Assembly: GCF_014201905.1 (NCBI RefSeq)
Contig: NZ_JACHFM010000001.1
Span: 62,001-126,000 of the forward strand
Direction: 5' to 3'
Origin: Amaricoccus macauensis
GTDB lineage: Bacteria; Pseudomonadota; Alphaproteobacteria; Rhodobacterales; Rhodobacteraceae
Length of the DNA: 64,000 nt
Shown here: piece after piece, positions 14,976-23,862 of the stretch
How the letters are laid out: each line of letters opens with the position of its first letter
How positions within the stretch are numbered: the first letter of the stretch is position 1
Made by a program: the position numbers and the translations under genes
The notes under the pieces: generated by a model
Database searches by the model: none
What the model was told of the DNA's origin: nothing
What the model saw: the letters and a program-made list of their open reading frames with translations, nothing else

Positions 14976-16658
14976 ATGATTCCGCGCGACTATCAAAGGG
15001 CGGCGGTCGATGCCGCCCGCGACCGCACCGCCGCACATGGCAACACCATGCTGGTGCTGCCCACCGGGGCGGGAAAGACGGCCATCGCCGGTTTCTACAT
15101 CGGCGAGGAACTGGAGCAACGCAAACACGACCGCGTTCTGGTGCTGCAGCACACCGACGAGTTGATCGATCAGAACCGCAGCGCCATCGGCACTGTCACC
15201 GGAATGCCGACCTCGGTGGTCAAGGCCGAGCAGGACGACTGGGACGGCCGCATCGTCTTCGGAAGCGTCCAGACCCTGGCGCGCGCCAACCGGCGCGAGC
15301 GGATGGCGCCGGTCTCGCATCTCGTCATCGACGAATGCCACCGCTCCGCGGCGCAAAGCTATCAGTCCATCATCGACGAGGCCCGGGCGCTCAATCCGGA
15401 GATCAAGCTGCTCGGGCTCTCGGCCACGCCGGGTCGCGGCGATGGCCGCAGCCTGCGCCGCACCTTCAGCAATGTCGGCTATCACCTCAAGATCGGCACG
15501 CTGATCAGTCGCGGTCTCCTGGTGCCACCGCGCACCTATACCATCGATCTCGGCGTCGAGGACGAACTGGCGGGGCTCGGCGCCACCGCCGGCGATTTCG
15601 ACATGCGCGCGGCAGACAAGGTGCTGAACCGCTCGGTGCTGAACGAGGCCGTCGTCGAACACTGGCAGGCGAAGGCAGCGGACCGGCGCACCATCTTCTT
15701 CTGTGCGACGGTCGACCATGCCGATGCAGTTGCCGAGGCATTCCGCACGGCCGGCGTCACGGCCGAGACGATCTCGGGCGAGATGCCATCGCGGACGCGC
15801 GTCGACCTCATCGCCCGGTTCGACCGGGGCGAGGTGCAGGTGCTGACGAACTGCATGGTCCTGACCGAGGGTTTCGACAGCCAGCCCGTCGGCTGCATCG
15901 GCATCCTGCGCCCCATGCTGCACAAGGGTACCTTCATCCAGGCAGTCGGTCGCGGTCTGCGGCGGGTTGATCCCGCGCGTTTCCCAGGCATCGTGAAAAC
16001 CGACTGCGTCGTGCTCGACTTCGCGGGCGCGGCGCTCCGGCACGGGTCGCTCGAACAGGAGATCACCCTCGACGAGGACGATCCTGAGCCAGGCCAAGCA
16101 CCATGGAAACTGTGCCCGACCTGTGGAGCCGAATTGCCGCTTGGAGCATCGGTCTGTGATTTCTGCGGTCACGTCTTCACGCGGGAACGAGCAGAGGCTC
16201 GACTGCTGACCGCCTTCGACATGATGGAGATCGACCTGCTGGAGCGGTCCCCGTTCGCCTGGTGCGATCTGCATGGCGACGGCCAGGCGATGATGGCGAG
16301 CGGGTTCAATGGCTGGGCCGGGGTGTTCCATGACGGCGCGCTCTGGCACGCGCTCGGACAGCCGAAAGGCAGGGCGATCCGGCCGCTCGCCATCGGCACC
16401 CGGGTGCAGGCGCTCGCCGCCGCAGACGATTTCCTGCGCGCCACCGAGACGGGGACCGCCTCGATCAAGAGCCGTCGCTGGCTGAACGACCCGGCGACGA
16501 TGAAACAGATGGACCTGCTGCAGCGCGCGGGGCACGAGGCCAACGGGCTGGATTTCAGCCTGTCGAAATACGCCGCCAACTGCCACCTGAACTTCCGCTG
16601 GAACCGTGGCGCGATCACCGCCGCCGTTCTTGGCCGTGCGGAGCGGTCGGCCGCATGA
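14976..16658 (+). CDS. SF2 DEAD/DEAH-type helicase with zinc ribbon
   Basis: 560 aa. Helicase motifs: PRDYQRAAV (Q-like, residue 3), LPTGAGKT (Walker A, about 27), VIDECHRSA (DECH, about 115), LSATPGR (motif III), and C-terminal VLTEGFDSQPV with FIQAVGRGLRR (motifs V and VI, about 290-330). A zinc ribbon follows (LCPTCGAELPL ... VCDFCGHVF, about 370-395), then about 160 residues of unknown fold. It unwinds DNA or displaces proteins during phage replication; the same SF2 layout occurs in phage UvsW/RadD-like helicases. It is part of the rightward replication operon and its stop overlaps the next ATG. Confidence 0.9.
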   Translation: MIPRDYQRAAVDAARDRTAAHGNTMLVLPTGAGKTAIAGFYIGEELEQRKHDRVLVLQHTDELIDQNRSAIGTVTGMPTSVVKAEQDDWDGRIVFGSVQTLARANRRERMAPVSHLVIDECHRSAAQSYQSIIDEARALNPEIKLLGLSATPGRGDGRSLRRTFSNVGYHLKIGTLISRGLLVPPRTYTIDLGVEDELAGLGATAGDFDMRAADKVLNRSVLNEAVVEHWQAKAADRRTIFFCATVDHADAVAEAFRTAGVTAETISGEMPSRTRVDLIARFDRGEVQVLTNCMVLTEGFDSQPVGCIGILRPMLHKGTFIQAVGRGLRRVDPARFPGIVKTDCVVLDFAGAALRHGSLEQEITLDEDDPEPGQAPWKLCPTCGAELPLGASVCDFCGHVFTRERAEARLLTAFDMMEIDLLERSPFAWCDLHGDGQAMMASGFNGWAGVFHDGALWHALGQPKGRAIRPLAIGTRVQALAAADDFLRATETGTASIKSRRWLNDPATMKQMDLLQRAGHEANGLDFSLSKYAANCHLNFRWNRGAITAAVLGRAERSAA

Positions 16659-16858
16659 AACGCCCCAATCCGCTCCCGCCCGACCAGATGACGCCCGCAG
16701 AGCGCCGCGCCGAGCTGTGCGGCCTGCTGGCGCTCGGGCTGGTCCGGTTGCGGATGCAGGATGGGGGCGAAGTATCTGACGATAGTGGAGAACGTTGCCT
16801 ACACTATCCGCCCGACCAGTGCCGTCATGCAACTCCAACGCACCGGAGAAATGCATGA
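16655..16858 (+). CDS. Small conserved protein of the recombinase module
   Basis: 67 aa. The ATG overlaps the helicase stop (ATGA), and its own stop overlaps the DUF2924 start. The pattern MTPAERRAELCGLLALGLVRLRM followed by HYPPDQ and a basic tail THRRNA is one I associate with small proteins just upstream of DUF2924 and serine recombinase genes in Rhodobacterales. Mostly one amphipathic helix plus a disordered tail. The role is unknown, perhaps a recombinase accessory factor. Confidence 0.65.
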   Translation: MKRPNPLPPDQMTPAERRAELCGLLALGLVRLRMQDGGEVSDDSGERCLHYPPDQCRHATPTHRRNA

Positions 16859-17310
16859 ACAAGCCCGATCCCATCCCCGCGCGCCTAGTCGCGCTGAAGA
16901 CCACGCCAACGCCTGACCTGAAGAAGCAGTGGCGCGATCTGTTCGACAGCGAGCCGCCGCCGTTCAACCGCCGCTATCTCGAGTCCCGACTGGCATACCG
17001 CATCCAGGAACTCGCCTACGGCGGGCTGAAGCCCGAAACGATCCGGCGCCTGGAGCGGCTGGGCGAGGAACTGGATGGCGGGGACAAGAGGAAGCGCGGC
17101 ATCCGCGCCGACCGTGACCGCCCCATCACGGGCACGCGGCTGCTGCGCGAATGGCAGGGTGTCGAGCAGGTTGTCACCGTCACCACCGACGGCTTCGAGT
17201 GGCAAGGTCGGCCGTACAAGTCGCTGTCCGCCATCGCCCGCGCCATCACCGGCACGCGCTGGAACGGGTGGACCTTCTTCGGGCTGAAGAACCACAGGGG
17301 GCGGACATGA
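16855..17310 (+). CDS. DUF2924 domain protein
   Basis: 151 aa from the ATG in the ATGA overlap. Typical DUF2924 features: LKKQWRDLFDSEPPPFNRRY, YLESRLAYRIQELAYGG, GTRLLREWQGVEQVVTV and the C-terminal GFEWQGRPYKSLSAIARAI with ITGTRWNGWTFFGL. This C-terminal block is typical of the family and may bind DNA. DUF2924 proteins nearly always sit directly upstream of a large serine recombinase, as here. A directionality or accessory role for the recombinase is likely but unproven. Confidence 0.88.
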   Translation: MNKPDPIPARLVALKTTPTPDLKKQWRDLFDSEPPPFNRRYLESRLAYRIQELAYGGLKPETIRRLERLGEELDGGDKRKRGIRADRDRPITGTRLLREWQGVEQVVTVTTDGFEWQGRPYKSLSAIARAITGTRWNGWTFFGLKNHRGRT

Positions 17311-18632
17311 CGAAGCCGCCCGAGAAATCGAAGGTCGTCCGCAAGCTGCGCTGTGCGGTCTACACCCGAAAATCCTCCGAGGAAGGGCTGGAACAGGAGT
17401 TCAACAGCCTCCACGCCCAGCGTGAGGCATGCGAGTCCTACATTGCCAGCCAGCGCTCCGAGGGCTGGGTGCTCGTCCGCGATCAGTATGACGACGGCGG
17501 CATCTCGGGCGGCACGCTCGAACGCCCCGGCCTGAGACGGCTGCTTGAGGATATCGAGGACGGGCTGGTCGACGTGGTGGTGGTCTACAAGATCGACCGC
17601 CTCAGCCGCTCGCTGGCCGATTTCGCCAAGCTGGTCGAAGTGTTCGACCGGAACGGGGTGACCTTCGTCTCGGTGACGCAGTCGTTCAACACGACGACCT
17701 CCATGGGGCGGCTGACGCTAAACATCCTGCTGTCCTTCGCCCAGTTCGAGCGCGAAGTGACCGCCGAGCGCATCCGCGACAAGGTCGCCGCCAGCCGCAA
17801 GAAGGGCATGTGGATGGGCGGGGTGCCGCCCTACGGCTACCGCGTCGAGAACCGCAAGCTGGTGGTGGACGAGGAAGCCGCAGCGCATGTGCGCTGGATC
17901 TTCGCCCGCTTCCTCGAGATCGGCTCCTGCACGGAACTGGCGCGGGAGGTCGGCATGCGGGGACTTCGGACGCCCCGCGGCAACCGGATCGACAAGAAAT
18001 ACATCTATCGGATGCTCAGCAACCGCGCCTACATCGGCGAGGCGGTCCACAAGGGCGACAGCTATCCCGGCGAACACGACGCCATCATCGACGGCGACAC
18101 GTGGGGCAAGGTCCACGCCATCCTGCAGGAAAGCCCGCGCAAGCGCGCCGCGCGCACCCGCGCCGACACGCCCGCGCTGCTGAAGGGGCTGCTGTTCGGG
18201 CCGGACGGCGCGGCCTTCTCGCCGACGCACACCCGGAAGGGCGACAGGCTCTACCGCTACTACGTCAGCCAGACAGTGCTGAAGCATGGTGCCGGGTCAT
18301 GCCCCGTGGCCCGCGTGCCAGCAGGGGAGATTGAGGCCGCAGTCATCGACCAACTCCGTGCCGTGTTCCGGCAGCCAGAGATTGTTGCGGGGACTTGGAA
18401 GGCGGCGCGTGCCCGCGCCGACGACATCTCCGAGGCCGACGCCCGCGCGGCGTTGCAGCAGCTCGACCCGCTGTGGGACGAACTCTTCCCCGCCGAGCAG
18501 GCGCGCATTGTCACGCTTTTGGTCGAGCGCGTCGATATCGGCGCGAACGGGCTCAACTTCCGGCTCCGGATGGACGGCCTCGGAGGGCTCGCGCGCGAGA
18601 TGCTGTCTGGCAGCATCGGAGCAGCGGCGTGA
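17307..18632 (+). CDS. Large serine recombinase (phage integrase)
   Basis: 441 aa. The resolvase domain has CAVYTRKSSEEGLEQEFNS with the nucleophilic Ser (about residue 20), VVVYKIDRLSRSLADFAKL (about 95), and the E-helix region LLSFAQFEREVTAERIRDK. A recombinase domain follows (GGVPPYGYRVENRKLVVD, YIYRMLSNRAYIGEAVHKG) and then a zinc-ribbon-like part (LLFGPDGAAFSPTH, CPVARVPAGEIE). It should catalyse site-specific integration and excision of the element through a Ser-DNA link. ATGA coupling to DUF2924 upstream and GTGA to the small HTH gene downstream make one translational unit. This is the only integrase in the window, so it probably moves the whole left element. Confidence 0.93.
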   Translation: MTKPPEKSKVVRKLRCAVYTRKSSEEGLEQEFNSLHAQREACESYIASQRSEGWVLVRDQYDDGGISGGTLERPGLRRLLEDIEDGLVDVVVVYKIDRLSRSLADFAKLVEVFDRNGVTFVSVTQSFNTTTSMGRLTLNILLSFAQFEREVTAERIRDKVAASRKKGMWMGGVPPYGYRVENRKLVVDEEAAAHVRWIFARFLEIGSCTELAREVGMRGLRTPRGNRIDKKYIYRMLSNRAYIGEAVHKGDSYPGEHDAIIDGDTWGKVHAILQESPRKRAARTRADTPALLKGLLFGPDGAAFSPTHTRKGDRLYRYYVSQTVLKHGAGSCPVARVPAGEIEAAVIDQLRAVFRQPEIVAGTWKAARARADDISEADARAALQQLDPLWDELFPAEQARIVTLLVERVDIGANGLNFRLRMDGLGGLAREMLSGSIGAAA

Positions 18633-19024
18633 CCCGCGCGACGCCGATCCCCGAGACGGTGACGCTCCACGTGCCGTTCCGCGTCGTTAAGCGCGGCGGG
18701 CGCAAGGAAATGCAACTTCCCGATGGCGTCCGGCCAGACCGCAAGGCGGACAACACGCTGGTCAAGGCGCTGGCCCGCGCCTTCCGCTGGAAGCAGATGC
18801 TCGAGTCGGGTGAGTTCGCTACCATCGCCGAACTGGCCGAGCGGGAGGGGATCGCCGCTCCATACCTGACGAGAACCATGCGCCTCACTCAACTGGCGCC
18901 TGATTTAGTGGAGAGTATCCTTGACGGCAGTCAGCCGTCCGGTCTCAAGCTGGAGGCGCTGCGCAGCACCCTGCCAATGGCGTGGTCCGAGCAGCGAACT
19001 GTCCTGAGCGCTCCCCTAGATTGA
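18629..19024 (+). CDS. Small HTH protein following the serine recombinase
   Basis: 131 aa with a GTG start inside the recombinase stop (GTGA). A beta-rich start (ETVTLHVPFRVVKRGGRKEM) is followed by LVKALARAFRWKQMLESGEF and a helix-turn-helix-like IAELAEREGIAAPYLTRTMR (about residues 72-92). The segment LTQLAPDLVESILDGSQP is also typical of this recombinase-linked family. It may act as an excision or directionality factor or as a repressor. It closes the phage-like gene block. Confidence 0.75.
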   Translation: MTRATPIPETVTLHVPFRVVKRGGRKEMQLPDGVRPDRKADNTLVKALARAFRWKQMLESGEFATIAELAEREGIAAPYLTRTMRLTQLAPDLVESILDGSQPSGLKLEALRSTLPMAWSEQRTVLSAPLD

Positions 19025-19059
19025 AGATGCCATCGGCGAGCAGCTGGCTTCATGCTTGC

Positions 19060-19075
19060 GTCGCCCTAGGGCGAC
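19060..19075. repeat. 16-bp perfect palindrome after the recombinase module
   Basis: GTCGCCCTAGGGCGAC is a perfect inverted repeat centred on CTAG, in the 140-base gap between the recombinase module and the DUF262 gene. It could be a terminator stem without a T-run, a regulator site, or part of the right attachment site of the element. No second copy was seen in the window. Confidence 0.4.
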
Positions 19076-19165
19076 AGCTTAGTCTAGCGCCGTAAACGGC
19101 GGTAATGTCAGCTCAAAATCGGGGCGCCCGGCAATCCCGTCGCCGTCCGATAGTTGAGAGCGACA

Positions 19166-20800
19166 ATGGAAGCGGCCGAGCGCACGATAAGTCAGATTCT
19201 GACGGAACAGATTAGATACGAAATACCCACGTATCAGCGCCCATATTCTTGGGAGAAGGGTAACGTTGAGCAATTACTCGATGATGTTTGGGAGGCGTTT
19301 GCGGCTAACGATGAGGAATATTTCATCGGCTCGCTGATCACGATCGAGCGTGAGAAGGGTCGTCTTTATGATGTCGTGGACGGTCAACAGCGTCTGACAA
19401 CGCTCAACTTGATCTTTTCACGCCTGCGCGATGGCGTCGATGAACCGGCGAAATCCGAACTCGGTCGGCGCGTCTTGCCACGCAATGCCCTGACCGGTGA
19501 AGAGGAGTCGCCACGCCTGACCCTGCGCCAGCGAGATCAGAACTTCTTCCGCCGACATGTTCTGGCAGGGGAAACGGTGCCCGAGGCGGTCCGAAAAGAA
19601 GTCGCTAAGGAGCAGGACGCCCCAAAGCAGCGCATCATCGAGAACCTCGAGGCCATCGACAGCTTCATTGCTCAGCATGACCAGAAGACGCTGAAGCTGT
19701 TCGCGAACTACCTGCTCAGCAGGGTCTATGTGGTGTTTGTCACCACTGCTTCCTGGCAGTCGGCTTACCGGTTGTTCAACGTTCTGAATGCCCGAGGCAT
19801 GGCGCTGTCAAATGCGGACTTGATAAAAAACATGCTGTTCGCGCGGCTCGGCGGCAATGCAACCCGAAGCAGTGACCTGGACGAGGCATGGCTCGAACTG
19901 GAGGAGCAGATCGGTATCGAGCGGCTTGACCAGTTCATGGCGCATCATCGCAGTTCGATTGTCGCGACAAAAGCACGGAAGGCACTGCACGAGGAGTTTG
20001 AACCCCTTATCGAGACTGCAGCGTCGCCGTTCACTTTCCTCGACGAAGTGAATACCTCCGCTCGCAATTATCTGCGCGTTCTCAGGAACGAGTTCGAGGC
20101 ACCTGCAGCTCGTCGCGCGGTCAGATCGCTCAAGCGGGTAGCGTTCGAAGAGTGGATCCCGCCGCTGCTTGCCTTCTTGAACAGGCCGGTAGCTGACATG
20201 CCAGAGGGGGAGTTCATCGATCTACTCGAACGGATCACCTATCAGAACTGGATCCGGCGGCTCGCGTTCACTGCTCGTTTAACAGCGTACTTTCAGCTCA
20301 TCACCGCGATCCGTGCCGGGAAAAACGCGGACGACATCCACGCGATCTTCCGCGCCAATGCCAACGACGATGAGTTCCGTTCTCTGCTTGACGGCGAGGT
20401 TTATGGGCGGCCCTTCGCGCAGGCCGTCCTGCTGCGGCTTGAAGAGGCCGATCAGGACGAGTCGGTCACCAAGGACTTCGGCGGAAAGATTACTATCGAG
20501 CATGTTCTGCCTCAGGCGCTCAAGGACGCCTACTGGCGTGAGCGTTTCAGTGATGACGAACACCGCCTCTGGCTGCACCGCCTTGGCAATCTTGCACTGC
20601 TTGCTGGCATCAAGAATTACAAGGCGCAGTACTTCCCATTCGACCGCAAGAAGAAGATTTACGCAGAGCGGAACAACCGGGTTTCCTTCGACACCACAAA
20701 GCCGATCCTGTCGGCTGATCATTGGACGAAGGACCTGCTGATCGCACGTCAGGCTGATCTGGTCGATAGAGCGCAGCGGATATGGTCAGTCAATGCATAG
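19166..20800 (+). CDS. DUF262/DUF1524 protein (GmrSD-like type IV restriction nuclease)
   Basis: 544 aa. The N-terminal DUF262 part shows YEIPTYQRPYSWEKGNVEQL (about residues 18-37) and RLYDVVDGQQRLTTLNLI (about 70), the nucleotide-handling ParB-like fold. The C-terminal DUF1524 part has KITIEHVLPQALKDAYW (about 440) and LHRLGNLALLAGIKNYK, an HNH-type nuclease core. GmrSD-type proteins use nucleotide hydrolysis to cut modified phage DNA; this single-chain form has both halves. ATG chosen over a TTG 12 bases upstream. It sits between the phage integrase and the type I operon, so it is part of a defence island. Confidence 0.88.
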   Translation: MEAAERTISQILTEQIRYEIPTYQRPYSWEKGNVEQLLDDVWEAFAANDEEYFIGSLITIEREKGRLYDVVDGQQRLTTLNLIFSRLRDGVDEPAKSELGRRVLPRNALTGEEESPRLTLRQRDQNFFRRHVLAGETVPEAVRKEVAKEQDAPKQRIIENLEAIDSFIAQHDQKTLKLFANYLLSRVYVVFVTTASWQSAYRLFNVLNARGMALSNADLIKNMLFARLGGNATRSSDLDEAWLELEEQIGIERLDQFMAHHRSSIVATKARKALHEEFEPLIETAASPFTFLDEVNTSARNYLRVLRNEFEAPAARRAVRSLKRVAFEEWIPPLLAFLNRPVADMPEGEFIDLLERITYQNWIRRLAFTARLTAYFQLITAIRAGKNADDIHAIFRANANDDEFRSLLDGEVYGRPFAQAVLLRLEEADQDESVTKDFGGKITIEHVLPQALKDAYWRERFSDDEHRLWLHRLGNLALLAGIKNYKAQYFPFDRKKKIYAERNNRVSFDTTKPILSADHWTKDLLIARQADLVDRAQRIWSVNA

Positions 20801-20896
20801 TGGTCTATCGCTTCGAGGCACTCTCGGCACTGGATGCCGACCCGATTCATCCTTCCGTTCGCAGATAGCATTTTCCAGCTGGGCGGGAGGGTGACC

Positions 20897-23305
20897 ATGA
20901 GCATGAATGAAGCCGATACGCGGTATCACCTCATCGACCCAGTCCTCCGGGCAAAAGGCTATGTAAGCCGGGACCAGGTTACGCTCGAAACCGTTCTGAC
21001 GCCGCCGCCGGTGGAGCCCACAGGGCCAAAGGGGCGCAGGCGGAAAGGTCCGGGGCGCACGGACTATCTCCTGTGCGTCCAGATCGCGGACATGCCGAAG
21101 TCGATGCCCATCGCTGTGCTCGAAGCAAAGAAGGAGGGGGACGATCCGCTCAAGGGCATGCAGCAAGCTAAGGCTTATGCCGATTGCGAGCGGTACGAGG
21201 TCAAGTACGTCTTCTCGACCAATGGCCACCGCTATGGGGAGTACGACTGCTTCTCAAGCCTGCAGGCTGGGCCCTTTCAGTTTCCCGATTTCCCCACGCA
21301 CCCCGACCTGACGACACGGTATGCGAAGGACAGTGGGATAGACCTCCACGCCCCCGACGCAGCCATGCTGTTCCAGGCGGACAGCCCGGCATGGGCTCAA
21401 AGCCGCTACTATCAGGATGCAGCGATCCGCGCCGCCTTCGAGAAGATCATTCTGGACCGCCAGGCTGGCACGGCACCCCGGGTGTTGCTGACGCTCGCCA
21501 CAGGCGCAGGCAAGACGATTATCGCCACGAACCTGCTCTGGCGGCTGTCGCAGGCCGGCCAGCTCCCCAAGCCAGCGCTCTTCCTGTGTGACCGGGATGA
21601 ACTTCGCGAGCAGGCCTACAACAAGCTCAAGGCGGCTTTCGGTGACAACGCCCGCATCGTGAAGACGGAGCGGGGCGGCAACGCCGCGCAGAACGCACGG
21701 ATCCATATCGCCACCTACCAGACGCTCGGACTGGACGACGATGACGGGTTCGCCAGCTTCCTGTCCGAGCACTACGGTCAGGACGCGTTTAGCGTCATCA
21801 TCATCGACGAGTGCCACCGCTCTGCCTGGGGCCGGTGGTCCGAGGTGCTTCGCCGCAACCCGAACGCCATCCACATCGGCCTGACCGCGACGCCGCGGAA
21901 GCTCGAGGAATCGACGCAGGCCAGCGCCGAGGACCAGGAGATCACTGCCAATAACAGAAAGTACTTCGGCGAACCGGTCTACGAGTACACCCTGATCGAG
22001 GCGCAGGAGGACGGCTATCTGGCGGCCTGCGAGATCGTTAAGCGCAAGGCCAGCATCGACAACATGGTCTTCACCCGAGAAGAAATCCTCAGGGCGGGTG
22101 TCCGAGACATCAAGACGGGCTTGCCGCTGACCGAGGACGACCTGCCCAAGGCGCAGTACACCGGCAAGGACTTCGACGACGAGCTGTTCGTCGAATTGCG
22201 CACGCCGAAGATGTGCGAGGACCTGTTCCAGCTCCTTTGCGCGAATGGTGGGCCGGAGCAGAAGGTCATCATCTTCTGCACGCGCGAGATCCATGCCGAC
22301 CGGGTCGCGCAGCACATGAACAACCTCTACGTCCGTTGGTGCCGCGAGAACGGTCAGACGCCGAAGGACCACTACGCCTTCAAATGCATGGGCGGAGCGA
22401 ACAACGGCGCCGACATGATCGAGCCGATGCGCGGGTCCGGCGAACGCGCCTTCATCGCCTGCACGGTCGATCTGTTGGAGGCCGGCGTGGACATCGAACG
22501 GCTGAATGCCGTTGTCTTCTTCCGATACCTCCAGTCGCCGATCAAATTCTACCAGATGGTCGGCCGGGGCACGCGCATCCACGAAGAGACGGCCAAGTAC
22601 AAGTTCTGGCTCTACGACTACACCGGCGTCACCGATCTCTTCGGCACCGAGTTCATCACCAAGCCCCCACGTCCGCGAGGCGATGGAGGCACAGGCAGTG
22701 GTGGCGAGGGCGGCGACGACGGGGGCAGCGACGGCCCGTCTGTCGCAGAGATTGGCGGAAAGCAGGTCGTCATCAACCCGCAGGGTCGCTTCATCCTGGT
22801 CAGCCGCGAGGGCCGCGACACCCCGATCCCGGTGGACGAGTACCGGCGCGAGGTGATGGCGCGCGTTCTTGCAGAGGCGCACACGCTGGACGAGTTCCGC
22901 GAGCTCTGGATCGAGACCAGCAAGCGACGTGACCTGATCGACCATCTGCTGGGCGACAACTTCAGCCCTGAGGTCATCCGCGAAATCGACAAGATGAGCG
23001 ACTTTGATCTCTACGACTTCTTTGGCCACCACGGCTATCATGCGCGCGCTCTGAAGCGACCCGAGCGAGGGAATCAGTATATCGACTTGAATCGCGGCTG
23101 GTTTGACGGCATGGACCCGAAAGCGGCCGTCGTGCTGAAGGAACTGGGCCCCCAGTTCGCGCAAGGCGGTACCGACGCGCTGGAAACGCCTGCGCTGTGG
23201 GATGTACCGGAAATCCGGATGGCAGGAGGTCTCGCCGCGCTTCGCGGGCTTGGAAAGCCGTTTGACGTTGTGCGCGAGGCAAAGGGAAGGCTGTTCGGAT
23301 CGTGA
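20897..23305 (+). CDS. hsdR: Type I restriction enzyme R subunit
   Basis: 802 aa from an ATG behind GGGAGG. The N-terminal nuclease has GRTDYLLCVQI and PIAVLEAKKEG (D...ExK, about residues 55-80). SF2 motor motifs: LATGAGKTIIATNLLW (Walker A, about 198), VIIIDECHRSAWGR (about 300), LTATPRK (motif III), and KFYQMVGRGTRIHE (motif VI, about 555). A Gly/Asp-rich linker (GDGGTGSGGEGGDDGGSD) precedes the C-terminal domain that contacts HsdM. It translocates and cuts unmethylated DNA at a distance as part of the HsdR2M2S complex. It is close to the EcoEI-type R subunit. GTGA coupling to the next gene places it first in the operon. Confidence 0.93.
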   Translation: MSMNEADTRYHLIDPVLRAKGYVSRDQVTLETVLTPPPVEPTGPKGRRRKGPGRTDYLLCVQIADMPKSMPIAVLEAKKEGDDPLKGMQQAKAYADCERYEVKYVFSTNGHRYGEYDCFSSLQAGPFQFPDFPTHPDLTTRYAKDSGIDLHAPDAAMLFQADSPAWAQSRYYQDAAIRAAFEKIILDRQAGTAPRVLLTLATGAGKTIIATNLLWRLSQAGQLPKPALFLCDRDELREQAYNKLKAAFGDNARIVKTERGGNAAQNARIHIATYQTLGLDDDDGFASFLSEHYGQDAFSVIIIDECHRSAWGRWSEVLRRNPNAIHIGLTATPRKLEESTQASAEDQEITANNRKYFGEPVYEYTLIEAQEDGYLAACEIVKRKASIDNMVFTREEILRAGVRDIKTGLPLTEDDLPKAQYTGKDFDDELFVELRTPKMCEDLFQLLCANGGPEQKVIIFCTREIHADRVAQHMNNLYVRWCRENGQTPKDHYAFKCMGGANNGADMIEPMRGSGERAFIACTVDLLEAGVDIERLNAVVFFRYLQSPIKFYQMVGRGTRIHEETAKYKFWLYDYTGVTDLFGTEFITKPPRPRGDGGTGSGGEGGDDGGSDGPSVAEIGGKQVVINPQGRFILVSREGRDTPIPVDEYRREVMARVLAEAHTLDEFRELWIETSKRRDLIDHLLGDNFSPEVIREIDKMSDFDLYDFFGHHGYHARALKRPERGNQYIDLNRGWFDGMDPKAAVVLKELGPQFAQGGTDALETPALWDVPEIRMAGGLAALRGLGKPFDVVREAKGRLFGS

Positions 23306-23862
23306 GTAAGAAGATCAAGCTTGGCGACGGCCTGACGGAGATCAAAGGCGGCATTGGTCCCGACTGGGCAAACGTTCCGGTGTATGGCGCGACAGTTGAC
23401 GGTCTTGCCCCAGCGAAAGAACCGCCTGGGAAGAGCCCTCATAAATACAAGCCAGTGACGCCAGGAACCATTTTCTACAACCCGATGCGCATACTTATTG
23501 GTTCTGTAGCTTTTGTTTCCGACGATGACGCGCCTGGGATGACAAGTCCGGACTATGTTGTATTCCGCGGGAATGAAGGCTGCATTGACTCCCTATGGTT
23601 CTACTACTGGCTCCGCTCGCCTCTCGGACACGAATGCATACTTTCTCTGGCTAGAGGAGCGGTGAGAGAACGTATGCTTTTCAATCGGCTGGCAGAGGCT
23701 GAGGTCTCACTACCTGATTTCGATATTCAGCAGGATTTTGCCAATAAGCTACGCACTGCACAATTTGAGATAAACTCGATAAAGTCTGCAATTGATTTGC
23801 AGCTCAGGGACATAAGGAGCCTCCCACACAGAATTGTTGCGGCTTCCTTTGGGGCAGAATAA
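23302..23862 (+). CDS. hsdS: Half-length type I specificity subunit (single recognition domain)
   Basis: 186 aa, GTG start overlapping the hsdR stop. Normal HsdS has about 400 aa with two target-recognition domains (TRDs) and two coiled coils; here only one TRD is present. Signs of the fold: VTPGTIFYNPMRILIGSVAF, DSLWFYYWLRSPLGHE, RERMLFNRLAEAEVSLPDFD, then a coiled coil QQDFANKLRTAQFEINSIKS with LRDIRSLPHRIVAASF. The conserved LP(D/P) ... Q segment marks the end of a TRD. The gene is visibly richer in A/T than hsdR and hsdM, as swapped TRDs often are. It probably dimerises to give a palindromic target. Its stop shares a base with the hsdM start. Confidence 0.8.
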   Translation: MSKKIKLGDGLTEIKGGIGPDWANVPVYGATVDGLAPAKEPPGKSPHKYKPVTPGTIFYNPMRILIGSVAFVSDDDAPGMTSPDYVVFRGNEGCIDSLWFYYWLRSPLGHECILSLARGAVRERMLFNRLAEAEVSLPDFDIQQDFANKLRTAQFEINSIKSAIDLQLRDIRSLPHRIVAASFGAE

